A stretch of DNA of 64,000 bases. It comes from Trinickia violacea (GTDB lineage Bacteria; Pseudomonadota; Gammaproteobacteria; Burkholderiales; Burkholderiaceae). The position numbers and the translations under genes are program-made. The notes beneath the pieces were generated by a model. That model was not told the origin of the DNA and did not search any database. It was given only the letters and a program-made list of their open reading frames with translations. This document shows positions 19,912-29,194 of the stretch, one piece after another. Positions within the stretch are counted from its first letter, which is position 1, and each line of letters opens with the position of its first letter. Location of the stretch: positions 2,976,001 through 3,040,000 of the forward strand of contig NZ_CP040077.1 of NCBI RefSeq assembly GCF_005280735.1, given 5' to 3'.

Positions 19912-21627
19912 ATGAACACCGAACGCAACGACGCTCCGGCGGTATCCAATTTCATCCGCAACATCATCGACGACGACAACCGCACCGGCAAATGGGGCGG
20001 CCGAGTCGAAACGCGCTTCCCGCCCGAGCCGAACGGCTATCTCCACATCGGTCACGCAAAGAGCATCTGCCTGAATTTCAGCGTCGCGGGCGACTACGGC
20101 GGCGTGTGCCACCTGCGCTTCGACGATACAAACCCCGAGAAGGAAGACGTCGAATACGTCAACTCGATCATCGACGCGGTCACGTGGCTCGGCTTCGAGT
20201 GGAAGAAGGCCGATGACGATCGCGAGTACCTGTTCTACGCGAGCGACTACTACGACAAGCTCTACGCGTTCGCCGAGCTGCTGATCCAGCGCGGCAAGGC
20301 CTACGTGGACAGCCAGTCGCCTGACGAGATGCGCGCGAACCGCGGCTCGGCCACGGAGCCCGGCAAGAACTCGCCCTTCCGCGATCGTTCGGTGGACGAC
20401 AACCTCGACCTGTTCCGCCGCATGAAGGCCGGCGAGTTCAAGGAAGGCGAGCACGTGCTGCGCGCGAAGATCGACATGGCGTCGCCGAACTTCAACATGC
20501 GCGACCCGGTGATCTACCGGATTCGCTTCGCGCATCACTACCGCACCGGCGACCAATGGTGCGTGTACCCGATGTACGACTACACGCACTGCATTTCGGA
20601 TGCGCTCGAGAACATCACGCATTCGCTGTGCACGCTCGAATTCGAAGACCATCGGCCGCTCTACGACTGGATTCTCGAGGAACTCGCCGACGCCGGCGTC
20701 TTCACGCGGCCGCTGCCGCAGCAGATCGAATTCTCGCGCCTGAACCTCACCTACGCGATCACGAGCAAGCGCAAGCTGCTGCAGCTCGTCACCGAAGGCC
20801 ATGTCGACGGCTGGGACGACCCGCGCATGCCGACCATCGTCGGCGTGCGCCGGCGCGGCTTCACGCCGGACGGCATCAAGCTCTTTTGCGAGCGCATCGG
20901 CGTCACCAAGGTCGATTCGTGGATCGACATGAGCGTGTTCGAAGGCGCGCTGCGCGACGATCTCGACGACAAGGCGCCGCGCACGGCCGCCGTGCTCGAC
21001 CCGCTGAAGCTCATCATCGACAACTACCCGGCCGATCTCACCGAGGAATGCGAGGCGCCCGTGCACCCGCATCATCCGGAGCGCGGCATGCGCAAGTTCC
21101 CGATCTCGCGCGAGTTGTGGATCGAACGCGATGACTTCACCGAAACGCCGCCGAAGGGGTATTTCCGGCTCTTCCCGGGCAACAAGGTGCGTCTGCGCTA
21201 CGGCTACGTGATCGAATGCACGGGCGTTGACAAGGACGAGAACGGCAACGTGAGCGCCGTGCACTGCAACTACTATCCGGACAGCAAGTCCGGCACGGAA
21301 GGCGCGAACAACTACAAGGTGAAGGGCAACATCCACTGGGTCAGCGCGGCGCACGCGGTTCCGGCGGAAGTCCGTATCTACGACCGGCTCTTCAAGGAAC
21401 CGCAGCCCGACGCGGGCGGCCGCGACTTCCTCGAAGCGCTGAACCCGGATTCGAAGCGCGTCGCCCACGCCTACCTCGAGCCGGGCGCCGGCGATGCGCA
21501 GCCCGAGGAGCGCTTTCAGTTCGAGCGGCACGGCTACTTCGTCGCCGACCGCTACGACACGAAGCCCGGCAAGCCGGTGTTCAACCGCATCGTCGGCTTG
21601 CGCGACACCTGGGGCAAGCCGGCCTGA
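19912..21627 (+). CDS. glnS: Glutaminyl-tRNA synthetase
   Basis: A 571-aa class I synthetase of normal bacterial GlnRS length. The HIGH motif is in FPPEPNGYLHIGHAKSI and the KMSKS-type loop is TSKRKL. The catalytic Rossmann domain is followed by two C-terminal beta-barrel anticodon-binding domains (ending RFQFERHGYFVADRYDT). Charges tRNA-Gln directly, in line with beta-proteobacteria. Monocistronic on this evidence. Confidence 0.98.
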   Translation: MNTERNDAPAVSNFIRNIIDDDNRTGKWGGRVETRFPPEPNGYLHIGHAKSICLNFSVAGDYGGVCHLRFDDTNPEKEDVEYVNSIIDAVTWLGFEWKKADDDREYLFYASDYYDKLYAFAELLIQRGKAYVDSQSPDEMRANRGSATEPGKNSPFRDRSVDDNLDLFRRMKAGEFKEGEHVLRAKIDMASPNFNMRDPVIYRIRFAHHYRTGDQWCVYPMYDYTHCISDALENITHSLCTLEFEDHRPLYDWILEELADAGVFTRPLPQQIEFSRLNLTYAITSKRKLLQLVTEGHVDGWDDPRMPTIVGVRRRGFTPDGIKLFCERIGVTKVDSWIDMSVFEGALRDDLDDKAPRTAAVLDPLKLIIDNYPADLTEECEAPVHPHHPERGMRKFPISRELWIERDDFTETPPKGYFRLFPGNKVRLRYGYVIECTGVDKDENGNVSAVHCNYYPDSKSGTEGANNYKVKGNIHWVSAAHAVPAEVRIYDRLFKEPQPDAGGRDFLEALNPDSKRVAHAYLEPGAGDAQPEERFQFERHGYFVADRYDTKPGKPVFNRIVGLRDTWGKPA

Positions 21628-21698
21628 ATTTGCTTAAGGCGCGCTCGCGCAGGTCGTTTAACAATAATTCGTCGTCGAGTGGTTCACCCGGGGGATCG

Positions 21699-22601
21699 AT
21701 GAAGTTGTCCGCTCGATTCATGCCGCTCGCAGGCGCGGCGGCGATGCTCCTTGCATTCGCCGCCCACGCCGACGAGCTCAAAGGCACGCTGAGAAAAATC
21801 CACGACGACAATGCGATCGCGCTGGGCGTGCATGAATCGTCGGTGCCGTTCGCCTATTCCGACGGTCACGACCGCACCGTCGGCTACTCGTACGCGATCG
21901 CGATGGAGATCGTCGGCGAAATCAAGCGAGAGCTGAACCTCCCGGGGCTGGTCGTGCGCAAGGTGCCGATCACGCCGCAAAACCGCATTCCGCTGATGAT
22001 GAACAGCCAGATCGACCTCGAATGCGGTTCGACAACCCACACGCACGCTCGCGACGAGCAAGTCGCGTTCTCGAATAGCTTCTTTCAGTACTCGGTTCGC
22101 ATGCTCGTCAAGAAGCAGTCGGGTATTGCGGACTTCCGTGATCTCGCCGGCAAGCCGGTCGTCACGACGGCCGGTTCCTCCGACGAGCGCCTGTTGCGCA
22201 AGCTGAACAGCGACGAGCAACTGAACATGCGCATCATGAGCGTGCGGGACCATCCTGAAGCATTCGACGCGTTGCGTACGGATCGCGCGCTCGCTTATGT
22301 CATGGACGAGCCGCTGCTCTACGGGAACAAAGCGGAAGCGGTGCGTCCGGACGACTATGCAATCGTCGGCACACCGCTTCGCCAGGAAGTCTATGCGTGC
22401 ATGCTCAGGAAGGGCGATGCGCCGTTCAAGAAGCTCGTCGATGGCGTGATCGCCCGTCTGGAGACGTCAGGCGATGCGCAGAAGCTCTATGAAGCCTGGT
22501 TCACGCAGCCGATCCCGCCGCGCGGGCTCAACTTGAACTATTCGATGTCGGATGAAATGAAGGCGCTGTTCGCGCATCCGAACGACAAGGCGTTGGATTG
22601 A
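21699..22601 (+). CDS. Amino-acid ABC transporter substrate-binding protein (GltI-like)
   Basis: A 300-aa periplasmic binding protein of the SBP family 3. A signal peptide ends near AAHA-DEL (residues 1-24). Typical lobe motifs follow: SVPFAYSDGHDRTVGYSYAIA at the start of lobe I, MMNSQIDLECGSTTHT (glutamate/aspartate-binder style), and DFRDLAGKPVVTTAGSS at the domain crossover. It should bind Glu/Asp or a related dicarboxylic amino acid. No permease or ATPase gene lies beside it, so it is an orphan component here. ATG 21699 follows GGGG with about 5-nt spacing. Confidence 0.88.
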   Translation: MKLSARFMPLAGAAAMLLAFAAHADELKGTLRKIHDDNAIALGVHESSVPFAYSDGHDRTVGYSYAIAMEIVGEIKRELNLPGLVVRKVPITPQNRIPLMMNSQIDLECGSTTHTHARDEQVAFSNSFFQYSVRMLVKKQSGIADFRDLAGKPVVTTAGSSDERLLRKLNSDEQLNMRIMSVRDHPEAFDALRTDRALAYVMDEPLLYGNKAEAVRPDDYAIVGTPLRQEVYACMLRKGDAPFKKLVDGVIARLETSGDAQKLYEAWFTQPIPPRGLNLNYSMSDEMKALFAHPNDKALD

Positions 22602-22622
22602 TCTCGCGGATCGGAACCGCGA

Positions 22623-22652
22623 CGGCGCGGCAACACAGCCCACGCCGCGCCG
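22623..22652. terminator. Convergent-gene hairpin (possible bidirectional terminator)
   Basis: A perfect 9-bp inverted repeat (CGGCGCGGC/GCCGCGCCG) with a 12-nt loop sits in the 53-bp gap between the binding-protein gene (+) and the NUDIX gene (-). There is no T tract, so termination is inferred from position and symmetry only. Confidence 0.45.
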
Positions 22653-22654
22653 GT

Positions 22655-23104
22655 TCACAGCGACCGATGCAGATCGGCGAGCGAGAGCGTCGTCTGAAAG
22701 AGCCGAAAGAGGCTGCGGCTCGCATAGCGCTCGACTTCGCCAGGCTCGACCCAGCGAAACGCATCCATCTCGGGAATCATCACGCCGTCCGAGCGGCGCG
22801 GAAACATCGACGTGCAGACACAACGGCTCAGGTCGAGTTCGTCGTCCGTCGCGCGCGCCGCGAATAGATGCAGGTCCTTGTCGCGACGGTAGAGAAAACG
22901 CCCCAAGTCCTTGAGGCGCTCCGGCGCGAGCACGATGCTGGTTTCCTCGACCAGCTCGCGCAACGCCGCGGCGATCGGTGCCTCGCCCTCCTCGCCGTGG
23001 CCTTTGGGGATATCCCAATGGGTCGTGTCGGTCGCGTGGGCCAGCAGCACGCGCCCTGCGTGGTCGAGCAATACGACACCGCAGGAAGTCACGCGCTCGA
23101 TCAT
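22655..23104 (-). CDS. NUDIX hydrolase
   Basis: A 149-aa single-domain NUDIX protein. Beta-strand CGVVLLDHAGRVLLAH leads to WDIPKGHGEEGE and the NUDIX box KGHGEEGEAPIAAALRELVEE. It resembles bis(5'-nucleosyl)-tetraphosphatase/general NTP-type NUDIX enzymes (WDIPKGH motif), but substrate is not determinable. ATG 23104 (MIERVTSCG) is preferred because it abuts the first NUDIX strand and has GGGAA upstream; an in-frame start at 23161 would add 19 residues. Confidence 0.9.
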   Translation of the reverse strand: MIERVTSCGVVLLDHAGRVLLAHATDTTHWDIPKGHGEEGEAPIAAALRELVEETSIVLAPERLKDLGRFLYRRDKDLHLFAARATDDELDLSRCVCTSMFPRRSDGVMIPEMDAFRWVEPGEVERYASRSLFRLFQTTLSLADLHRSL

Positions 23105-23195
23105 CGACGTTCCCACTGCTGAACTTGCCGAGATTGCCGCCACGGCGTTTGCATGCTGCACGCCGCAGCGCCGGCACGTGTCGTCACGGCCGCCA

Positions 23196-23585
23196 TCACT
23201 TCTGCTTCTGGAATTGCCATGCGCCGTCGCCGGCCTTGCAGTATTGCGGGCGCAGCGTCATCGACTGCCCCTTCGCGTTCAGCGTGGCCGTCATGCGGCG
23301 GCACGTGCGGTCGCCGTCCTTCGTCGTCTGGCCGATCGTCATCGTCGCGTCCAGTTTGACGCTGGTGCCCGTGCCCTCGTTGGTCCACACGGCCGTCTCG
23401 CCGTCGCGCTTCGTGTCGAGCGCCGTGTTGGCCGCCTTCAGCAGCGAATCGACATCGCGCTGGCGCATGTAGCTCACCGGCGTATCGGACAGGAAGCCGT
23501 AGTTCGAAGCCTGCGCCGCAACCGCGCCCGCAAGCAGCAGGCCACCGGTGATCGCGCGCAACAGGGATGAAATTCGCATCGACAT
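23196..23585 (-). CDS. Secreted 17-kDa-surface-antigen-like small protein
   Basis: A 129-aa exported protein. A signal peptide covers residues 1-26 (ends VAAQAS-NYG). The mature part has a short helix (MRQRDVDSLLKAANTAL) and a beta-rich tail with two cysteines (DRTCRRM and PQYCKAGDGAWQF), which resembles the outer-membrane surface-antigen domain found in the RT0821/Lpp0805 group. Function unknown. AAGGAG lies 9 nt before the ATG. It is 88 bp from the peroxidase-like gene on the same strand and may be cotranscribed. Confidence 0.75.
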   Translation of the reverse strand: MSMRISSLLRAITGGLLLAGAVAAQASNYGFLSDTPVSYMRQRDVDSLLKAANTALDTKRDGETAVWTNEGTGTSVKLDATMTIGQTTKDGDRTCRRMTATLNAKGQSMTLRPQYCKAGDGAWQFQKQK

Positions 23586-23673
23586 TGATAGGTTCTCCTT
23601 GGATCGATCGTTGGAACATCGTGGCCGTCATGACTCTTGGCCACGAAAGACGGTCGAGAGAATAGCACGCAGG

Positions 23674-25185
23674 CTATGGCGCGCCGGCTGATGTCAGGCG
23701 CGGCGCGTGCCCGTCGGCGCGGGGCACCGCGCCTTGTTGTGCGCTCACCGTATCGGGTTCGTAGCCGTCGGTCAGCGTGCCGAGGAACGTAATGATGTCC
23801 TCGATCTCGGCCTCGTTCAGAGCCGGCTTGTCGCCGGGCTTGCGATCGAATGGCGGATCGGTGTTCAGGTTGGCCCAGTAACGCCTGGGCAAATCGTCGA
23901 ACTTGCGGACCTTGCCTTTGACGACCGGATATAACTTCTCCGGGTTCGTATCGCGCTCGGCGTAAAAGCGCATCACCTCTTCGAGCGAGTGGTAGATGCC
24001 GTTGTGGAAGAACGTCTTCTTGAGCGCGATGTTGCGCAGCGTCGGCGTTCTGAAGAGGCCGCAGTATTCGTCCTGGCCCTTGAGGTCGGTGCGTTCGGGG
24101 CCGCACGCGCCGAGGTCGAAGAAGTGCGGGTCCTGGTTCACCTTGAGCGCGCGGTTGCGCGGCACGCCGATTGCGATCAGGCCGAAATCGCTGAACTGCG
24201 GCGGCGAGCCGTCTCTCGCGGGCTCGCTCAAGTGACAGCTCGCGCAGTTGCCTTTGCGTTCGTCGTTGAAGAGCTGCAGGCCGCGCAGCTCGGCCGGCGT
24301 GAGCGCCGCGCGGCCCGCGAGGTACGCGTCGTATTTGCTCGTGTAGGGGTAGAACGTGGCCGGGGTTTGCTCGAAGATGCCGAGCGCTTCGAGCACGGCA
24401 TCGAAGGTGGCGTTGTCGTCGTCGAACACGTGCGAGCCGAACGTCGCGCGAAACGCGTCGGCATAGGGCGCCGCGCGCACGGCGGCCGCCACGCGCGCGG
24501 GCGAGCTGTTCATCTCGAACGGCGAGGTCAGCGGGATGCGCGCCTGTTGCGCGCCGGTATCGACGCGGCCGTCCCACGTGAGGCCGCCGGTCGGACCGTT
24601 GTCGATGCTTTCGTCGCCCTCGTCGTCCGAGTCGTGGAAGTGCGCCGTGAAGGCCGGCACCGATTGCAGATATTTGAGCGTCGGCACCGCGCGGAAACCC
24701 GGCCGACGCATATCGCTGCCGCCGAGCTGCACATCGAGCGCGTTCGGCGGCCCGAAAGCGTGCGCCGGGCTGTGGCAGGTCGCGCACGCGAGCTTGCCCG
24801 AGCCGGAGAGAGCGGGATCGAAGAACAGCTGCTTGCCGAGCGCGGTCTTCTGGCGCACGGCTTCGTAGACTTGCGCACGCGTCTGCGGGCCGCCGCTGTC
24901 CGTGCCGGCAGGCCGGATCGCCGCCTCGCCGGCCGCCCCGCTTGCGTCGCTGCGCGCGAGGCCCTGCGCCGCGGCCATAGGCACGGCAACCCCGCCTTCC
25001 GCATGGAGGCCCGGCCCGCGCGCATCGCACGCCGCAAGCCCGGGGGACAGCCCGACCAGCAGCACGACCGCCATCCACGGCCCCGCCAACCGCGCCGCCG
25101 TGCCCGAAGGCACACTCCCCTGCCACCGCGACCACCGCTGCCAAACCCCAGGCACTTCGACCCTCCTCGGAAAACGCTGTGACAT
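23674..25185 (-). CDS. Di-haem cytochrome c peroxidase (CcpA/MauG)-like lipoprotein
   Basis: A 503-aa exported protein. A hydrophobic segment ends in a lipobox LAAC with lipidation Cys at residue 53. Two CXXCH haem c sites follow: CATCH (134-138) and CASCH (314-318). Surrounding motifs (GKQLFFDPALSGSGKLACATCH, TPTLRNIALKKTFFHNG) are typical of the bacterial di-haem peroxidase family, which reduces H2O2 or oxidises protein substrates in the periplasm. It is longer than classical CcpA (about 330 aa), with a Gly/Ala-rich linker before the first haem. The start is uncertain: ATG 25185 has no clear ribosome site and leaves a long n-region. Confidence 0.88.
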   Translation of the reverse strand: MSQRFPRRVEVPGVWQRWSRWQGSVPSGTAARLAGPWMAVVLLVGLSPGLAACDARGPGLHAEGGVAVPMAAAQGLARSDASGAAGEAAIRPAGTDSGGPQTRAQVYEAVRQKTALGKQLFFDPALSGSGKLACATCHSPAHAFGPPNALDVQLGGSDMRRPGFRAVPTLKYLQSVPAFTAHFHDSDDEGDESIDNGPTGGLTWDGRVDTGAQQARIPLTSPFEMNSSPARVAAAVRAAPYADAFRATFGSHVFDDDNATFDAVLEALGIFEQTPATFYPYTSKYDAYLAGRAALTPAELRGLQLFNDERKGNCASCHLSEPARDGSPPQFSDFGLIAIGVPRNRALKVNQDPHFFDLGACGPERTDLKGQDEYCGLFRTPTLRNIALKKTFFHNGIYHSLEEVMRFYAERDTNPEKLYPVVKGKVRKFDDLPRRYWANLNTDPPFDRKPGDKPALNEAEIEDIITFLGTLTDGYEPDTVSAQQGAVPRADGHAPRLTSAGAP

Positions 25186-25385
25186 ATCGGCACGACCCGC
25201 TTTGCGAAACCGGCCAAGCATAGGACAAGTGCGCGACCCGCGCGGCCGCCGTGACGGCCCGCCGCAACACGGGCGCCAGTATTGCATTCGCTTGCATGAT
25301 TCTGTCAAATCACGTTGCGACACTTTCGCCATTTGCCGGCAGGCGTTTCGCGCCGGCCGGCTCCACGTGAAGAGAGAGATCACGC

Positions 25386-26975
25386 ATGAACAACAACCGG
25401 ATCGGCGCGGCGCTCTTGGCGCTCGCGGCAGCAGCCACCTTCGCCGGCTGCACCAGCACGAACGTTTCGAAGCCGAGCTTGACGGACGTCAAGACGGTGG
25501 TCGTCATCTACGCCGAAAACCGCAGCTTCGACAATCTCTACGGGCACTTTCCCGGTGCAAACGGCTTGCAGAACGTAACGCCCCCCAGCGCGCAGCAGCT
25601 CGATCGCAACGGCGCCGTGCTGCCGACGCTGCCGCCGGTCTGGAACGGCCTCACGCAGACGGGCGTGACGCCGGTGGTGACGCAGGCGATGACGGTCAAC
25701 CTGCCGAACGCCCCGTTCGCCATCAACGACCCGAACGGCTTCAACACGCCGCTCTCGACGACGACACGCGACCTGTGGCACCGCTTCTACGAGAACCAGA
25801 TGCAGATCGACGGCGGCAAGAACGACAAGTTCGCCGCGTGGGCCGATTCCGGCGGTCTCGTGATGGGCCACTACTCGATGAACGAATCGACCCTGCCGCT
25901 GTGGAAGGTCGCACAGCAGTACACGCTCGCGGACAACTTCTTCATGGGCGCGTTCGGCGGCTCGTTCCTGAACCATCAGTGGCTCGTATGCGCGTGCACG
26001 CCGATCTATCCGAATGCGAACAAGAGTGTCGCGTCCGGCTCGATCTCGGCGGTCGAGGCGGACGGCGTCACGCTGAAAGTCGCGCAAAACGCGCCGGCTT
26101 CGGCGTTGAGCGGTCCGCCGAAGTTCGTGAACTCGGGCAACCTGACGCCCGACTTCTACGCGGTCAACACGATGCAGCCGCCGTATCAGCCGAGCGGCAA
26201 CAAGCCGGCGGCGGGCGGCGACACCGCATTCGCGGACCCGAAAATTCCGACGACGCTGCCGCCGCAGACGCAAACGCACATCGGCGACCTGCTCAACGAC
26301 GCGCATGTGTCGTGGGCCTGGTACGGCGGCGCATGGGGCGCGGCGCTGTCGGCGGGCGAAGGCGGTCAGCCGGGCGTGATCTACGGCAAGAACCTGACGG
26401 CGCCGAACTTCCAGGCGCATCACCAGCCATTCAACTACTTCGCCGATCTGGCGCCCGGCACGGCGAACCGCGAGCAGCACTTGCGCGACGGCGGCCTCGA
26501 CGGCACGGAATTCATCAAGGCGATCGACGCGGGCACGCTGCCGCAGGTCACGTTCTACAAGCCGCAGGGCAACCTGAACGAGCACGCGGGCTATACCGAT
26601 GTGGCGTCGGGCGACCAGCACATCGCCGATCTGATCGCGCACCTCGAAAAGAGCCCGCAGTGGAGCAACATGGTCGTGATCGTGACCTACGACGAGAACG
26701 GCGGCTTCTGGGACCACGTCGCGCCGCCGAAAGCCGACCGCTGGGGACCGGGCTCGCGCGTGCCGGCGCTCGTGATCTCGCCGTTCGCGAAGAAGGGCTA
26801 TGTGGATCACACGCAGTACGACACGACGTCGATCCTGCGCTTCATCACGCGGCGCTTCGCGCTGCCGGAACTGCCGGGATTGGTGACGCGGGACAAGGCG
26901 CTGGGCGTAAACGGCGAAAAGCCGATGGGCGACTTGACGAACGCGCTCGATCTGAACGCCGCGCAGACGCAATAA
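25386..26975 (+). CDS. AcpA/phospholipase C-family phosphoesterase lipoprotein
   Basis: A 529-aa exported phosphoesterase (PF04185 type). The N-terminus is a signal peptide ending FAGC, a probable lipid-attachment site. The core begins VVVIYAENRSFDNLYGHFPG, the metal-binding nucleophile region. Later come NLNEHAGYTDVASGDQHIADL and VVIVTYDENGGFWDHVAPP, which carry the conserved DENGGFFDHV metal site. It matches the Burkholderia/Francisella acid phosphatase A group, periplasmic or surface enzymes cleaving phosphomonoesters or phospholipids. Divergent from the peroxidase gene; followed by a strong terminator. Confidence 0.92.
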   Translation: MNNNRIGAALLALAAAATFAGCTSTNVSKPSLTDVKTVVVIYAENRSFDNLYGHFPGANGLQNVTPPSAQQLDRNGAVLPTLPPVWNGLTQTGVTPVVTQAMTVNLPNAPFAINDPNGFNTPLSTTTRDLWHRFYENQMQIDGGKNDKFAAWADSGGLVMGHYSMNESTLPLWKVAQQYTLADNFFMGAFGGSFLNHQWLVCACTPIYPNANKSVASGSISAVEADGVTLKVAQNAPASALSGPPKFVNSGNLTPDFYAVNTMQPPYQPSGNKPAAGGDTAFADPKIPTTLPPQTQTHIGDLLNDAHVSWAWYGGAWGAALSAGEGGQPGVIYGKNLTAPNFQAHHQPFNYFADLAPGTANREQHLRDGGLDGTEFIKAIDAGTLPQVTFYKPQGNLNEHAGYTDVASGDQHIADLIAHLEKSPQWSNMVVIVTYDENGGFWDHVAPPKADRWGPGSRVPALVISPFAKKGYVDHTQYDTTSILRFITRRFALPELPGLVTRDKALGVNGEKPMGDLTNALDLNAAQTQ

Positions 26976-27006
26976 ACGCGCCGCCGATATCGGGCGTTAC
27001 GCTTCG

Positions 27007-27029
27007 GGGCAGCTTCCGCTGCCCTTTTT
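27007..27029 (+). terminator. Rho-independent terminator after the phosphoesterase gene
   Basis: A 7-bp stem GGGCAGC/GCTGCCC with TTCC loop is followed by five T residues, 31 nt after the stop codon and in the right orientation. Confidence 0.9.
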
Positions 27030-27192
27030 CATAGCTTGGCTGGCGAGGCGAGTGCTCCTTATCCTCAATTCCGAAGCAAGCAGTTCGGCAAAAACCTTGC
27101 GCTCATCAGGCGACAATCAGGGCCGGCACTTCCGGGTAAGCGCTGGATGGGGAGCTTCCGTGGAAGGCATGCAGTGCATGCGCCACCGCTGC

Positions 27193-27945
27193 TCAGGCTG
27201 TCTCATTTTTGTGCCACGTCAAAAGAATCTGCTCCTTCGCCTTGACCAGCGTTGCCACGTGTTCATTCAAACGCTGGCGGATTCTCTCTGTCGGGCCGCC
27301 GATCGAGAGCCCGTACAGGTCACCGCCGAAATCGAGTGCGACGGCCACCGCCGAGAGTTCGGGCGCACTTTCGCCGATGTTCGCGTACCAGCCGCGTCCG
27401 CGCGCGGTGTCGATCTGATCGATGAATGTTGCGAGATCAGGGGCGGTCGCATCCGTGTAGCGCTCAAATTGGAGCTTTGCACCAAGTGCTTCCTGCGTCG
27501 ACGGATCGAGTTCGGCGAAAATCACTTTGCCGATCGAGTTTGCATGCAACGGCCGCAGCGTGCCAGGGGCGCATGAATAGCGTACGGCCTTCTCCGATTC
27601 AACCACATCGAGATACACAACAGCTGAACCATGGATCTTGCCGAGCACGATAGTTTCGCCGGTCGCGTCGCGTAGTTCCACAAGTCGGGGATGCAACATT
27701 TCGACCACGGGATCGACCGCGTTGATCGCGTTCGCGAGCAGCTGCAGGCGCCGCGTGGGATAGTAGCCACCCCGCTTGCGCACTTCGTAGAGATAGCCGC
27801 GGCTCACGAGCGTGCGGGCAAGCGCGAGGCAACTTGACGAGGGCACGCTCAGCAGCCGCGCCATTTCGGCGAGCGGCAGTGGCCGCTGTTCGGCAGCGAA
27901 GAGTTCGAACAGGTCGAGCGTGCGGGCAACGAGTTTGACGTCCAT
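27193..27945 (-). CDS. IclR-family transcriptional regulator
   Basis: A 250-aa regulator. The N-terminal winged helix-turn-helix covers about residues 5-65 (RTLDLFELFAAEQRPLPLAEMARLLSVP, SRGYLYEVRKRGGYYPTRRL). The C-terminal IclR effector domain includes LHANSIGKVIFAEL and GLSIGGPTERI. Last gene of the CoA-transferase/CitMHS/acyl-CoA dehydrogenase operon (46 bp after the dehydrogenase), so it probably controls that operon in response to a pathway acid. ATG 27945 is chosen over an upstream TTG. A 42-bp dyad upstream of the operon is a candidate operator. Confidence 0.92.
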   Translation of the reverse strand: MDVKLVARTLDLFELFAAEQRPLPLAEMARLLSVPSSSCLALARTLVSRGYLYEVRKRGGYYPTRRLQLLANAINAVDPVVEMLHPRLVELRDATGETIVLGKIHGSAVVYLDVVESEKAVRYSCAPGTLRPLHANSIGKVIFAELDPSTQEALGAKLQFERYTDATAPDLATFIDQIDTARGRGWYANIGESAPELSAVAVALDFGGDLYGLSIGGPTERIRQRLNEHVATLVKAKEQILLTWHKNETA

Positions 27946-27991
27946 GGGGCAGGCGGTTGATCGCAAGGCGGCGCGATGCCCCTTGCGCGGA

Positions 27992-29158
27992 TCAGTACGA
28001 CTTCGGCAGCCCGAGCACTTTTTCCGCGATGAAGCACAGGATCATCTGCGGGCTGACGGGCGCGAGCCTCGGGATCATACACTCCCGCAGGTATCGTTCG
28101 ACGTGGTATTCCTTCGCGTACCCCATGCCGCCCAGCGTCGCAATGGCCGTCTGGCACGACTGGAACGCGGCTTCGGCGGCCAGGTATTTCCCGGCGTTGG
28201 CTTCGGCGCCGCATGGCTCGCCCGCGTCGTATAACGTGGCAGCCTTCATCACCATCAGGTTCGCGGCTTCGAGCGCCATCCATGCCTGCGCGAGCGGATG
28301 CTGGATGGCCTGGTTCTGCCCGATGGGGCGCCCGAACACAACGCGCTCCTTCGCATACTGCGTTGCGTGGCGCAGCGCCGCCTGGCCGAGCCCCACCGCC
28401 TCCGAGGCGATCAGGATGCGCTCGGGGTTCAGGCCGTGCAGCAGATAGTGGAAGCCCTTGCCCTCATCTCCGATCCGGTTCTCCACCGGCACACGCAGGC
28501 CGTCGATGAAGAGCATGTTCGAATCGACAGCCTTGCGGCCCATCTTCTCGATCTCGCGGACTTCGACGTGCGCGCGGTCGAGATCGGTATAGAAGAGGCT
28601 CAGGCCGTCGGTGGGCTTCGTCACCTGGTCGAGCGACGTCGTGCGCGCAATGATGAGCATTTTGTTCGCGACCTGCGCCGTCGAGATCCAGATCTTGCGG
28701 CCCGTGAGTACGTAATGATCGCCATCGCGCACGGCCTGCGTTTTCAGGTGCGTCGTGTCGAGGCCTGCGTCGGGCTCGGTGACGGCGAAGCAGGCCTTGT
28801 CGCGGCCCTCGATGAGCGGCGGCAGGAAACGCTGCTTCTGTGACTCGCTGCCGAACACCTGCACCGGATTGAGCCCGAAGATGTTCATGTGCACGGCCGA
28901 CGCTCCCGAGAGCCCCGCGCCGGACGCGCTGATCGTGCGCATCATCAGCGCGGCCTCGGTCATGCCGAGCCCGGAGCCGCCATAGTCCGGCGACATCGCA
29001 ATGCCAAGCCAGCCCGCGTCCGCGAGGGCACGATGAAAGTCATGCGGGAAGCCACCTTCGCGGTCACGCTCGAGCCAATAGCTGTCGTCGAAGCGTTCGC
29101 AGATCTTCTCGATTGCAGCGACGATCGACTGCTGGTCTTCATTGAGGCTGAAATTCAT
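27992..29158 (-). CDS. Acyl-CoA dehydrogenase
   Basis: A 388-aa FAD-dependent dehydrogenase with the three family regions. The N-terminal helical domain has GWLGIAMSPDYGGSG. The beta-barrel has CFAVTEPDAGLDT and LTGRKIWISTAQVA (FAD/substrate loop). The C-terminal four-helix bundle has HATQYAKERVVFGRPIGQNQAIQHPLA and LGGMGYAKEYHVERYLRE. Introduces an alpha,beta double bond into an acyl-CoA; the operon context suggests the CoA ester made by the neighbouring CoA-transferase from a CitMHS-imported acid. GGGAGGAAG precedes the ATG by about 8 nt. Confidence 0.93.
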   Translation of the reverse strand: MNFSLNEDQQSIVAAIEKICERFDDSYWLERDREGGFPHDFHRALADAGWLGIAMSPDYGGSGLGMTEAALMMRTISASGAGLSGASAVHMNIFGLNPVQVFGSESQKQRFLPPLIEGRDKACFAVTEPDAGLDTTHLKTQAVRDGDHYVLTGRKIWISTAQVANKMLIIARTTSLDQVTKPTDGLSLFYTDLDRAHVEVREIEKMGRKAVDSNMLFIDGLRVPVENRIGDEGKGFHYLLHGLNPERILIASEAVGLGQAALRHATQYAKERVVFGRPIGQNQAIQHPLAQAWMALEAANLMVMKAATLYDAGEPCGAEANAGKYLAAEAAFQSCQTAIATLGGMGYAKEYHVERYLRECMIPRLAPVSPQMILCFIAEKVLGLPKSY

Positions 29159-29194
29159 CGGAGACTTCCTCCCAAGGCAAAAACGAAAGCATGA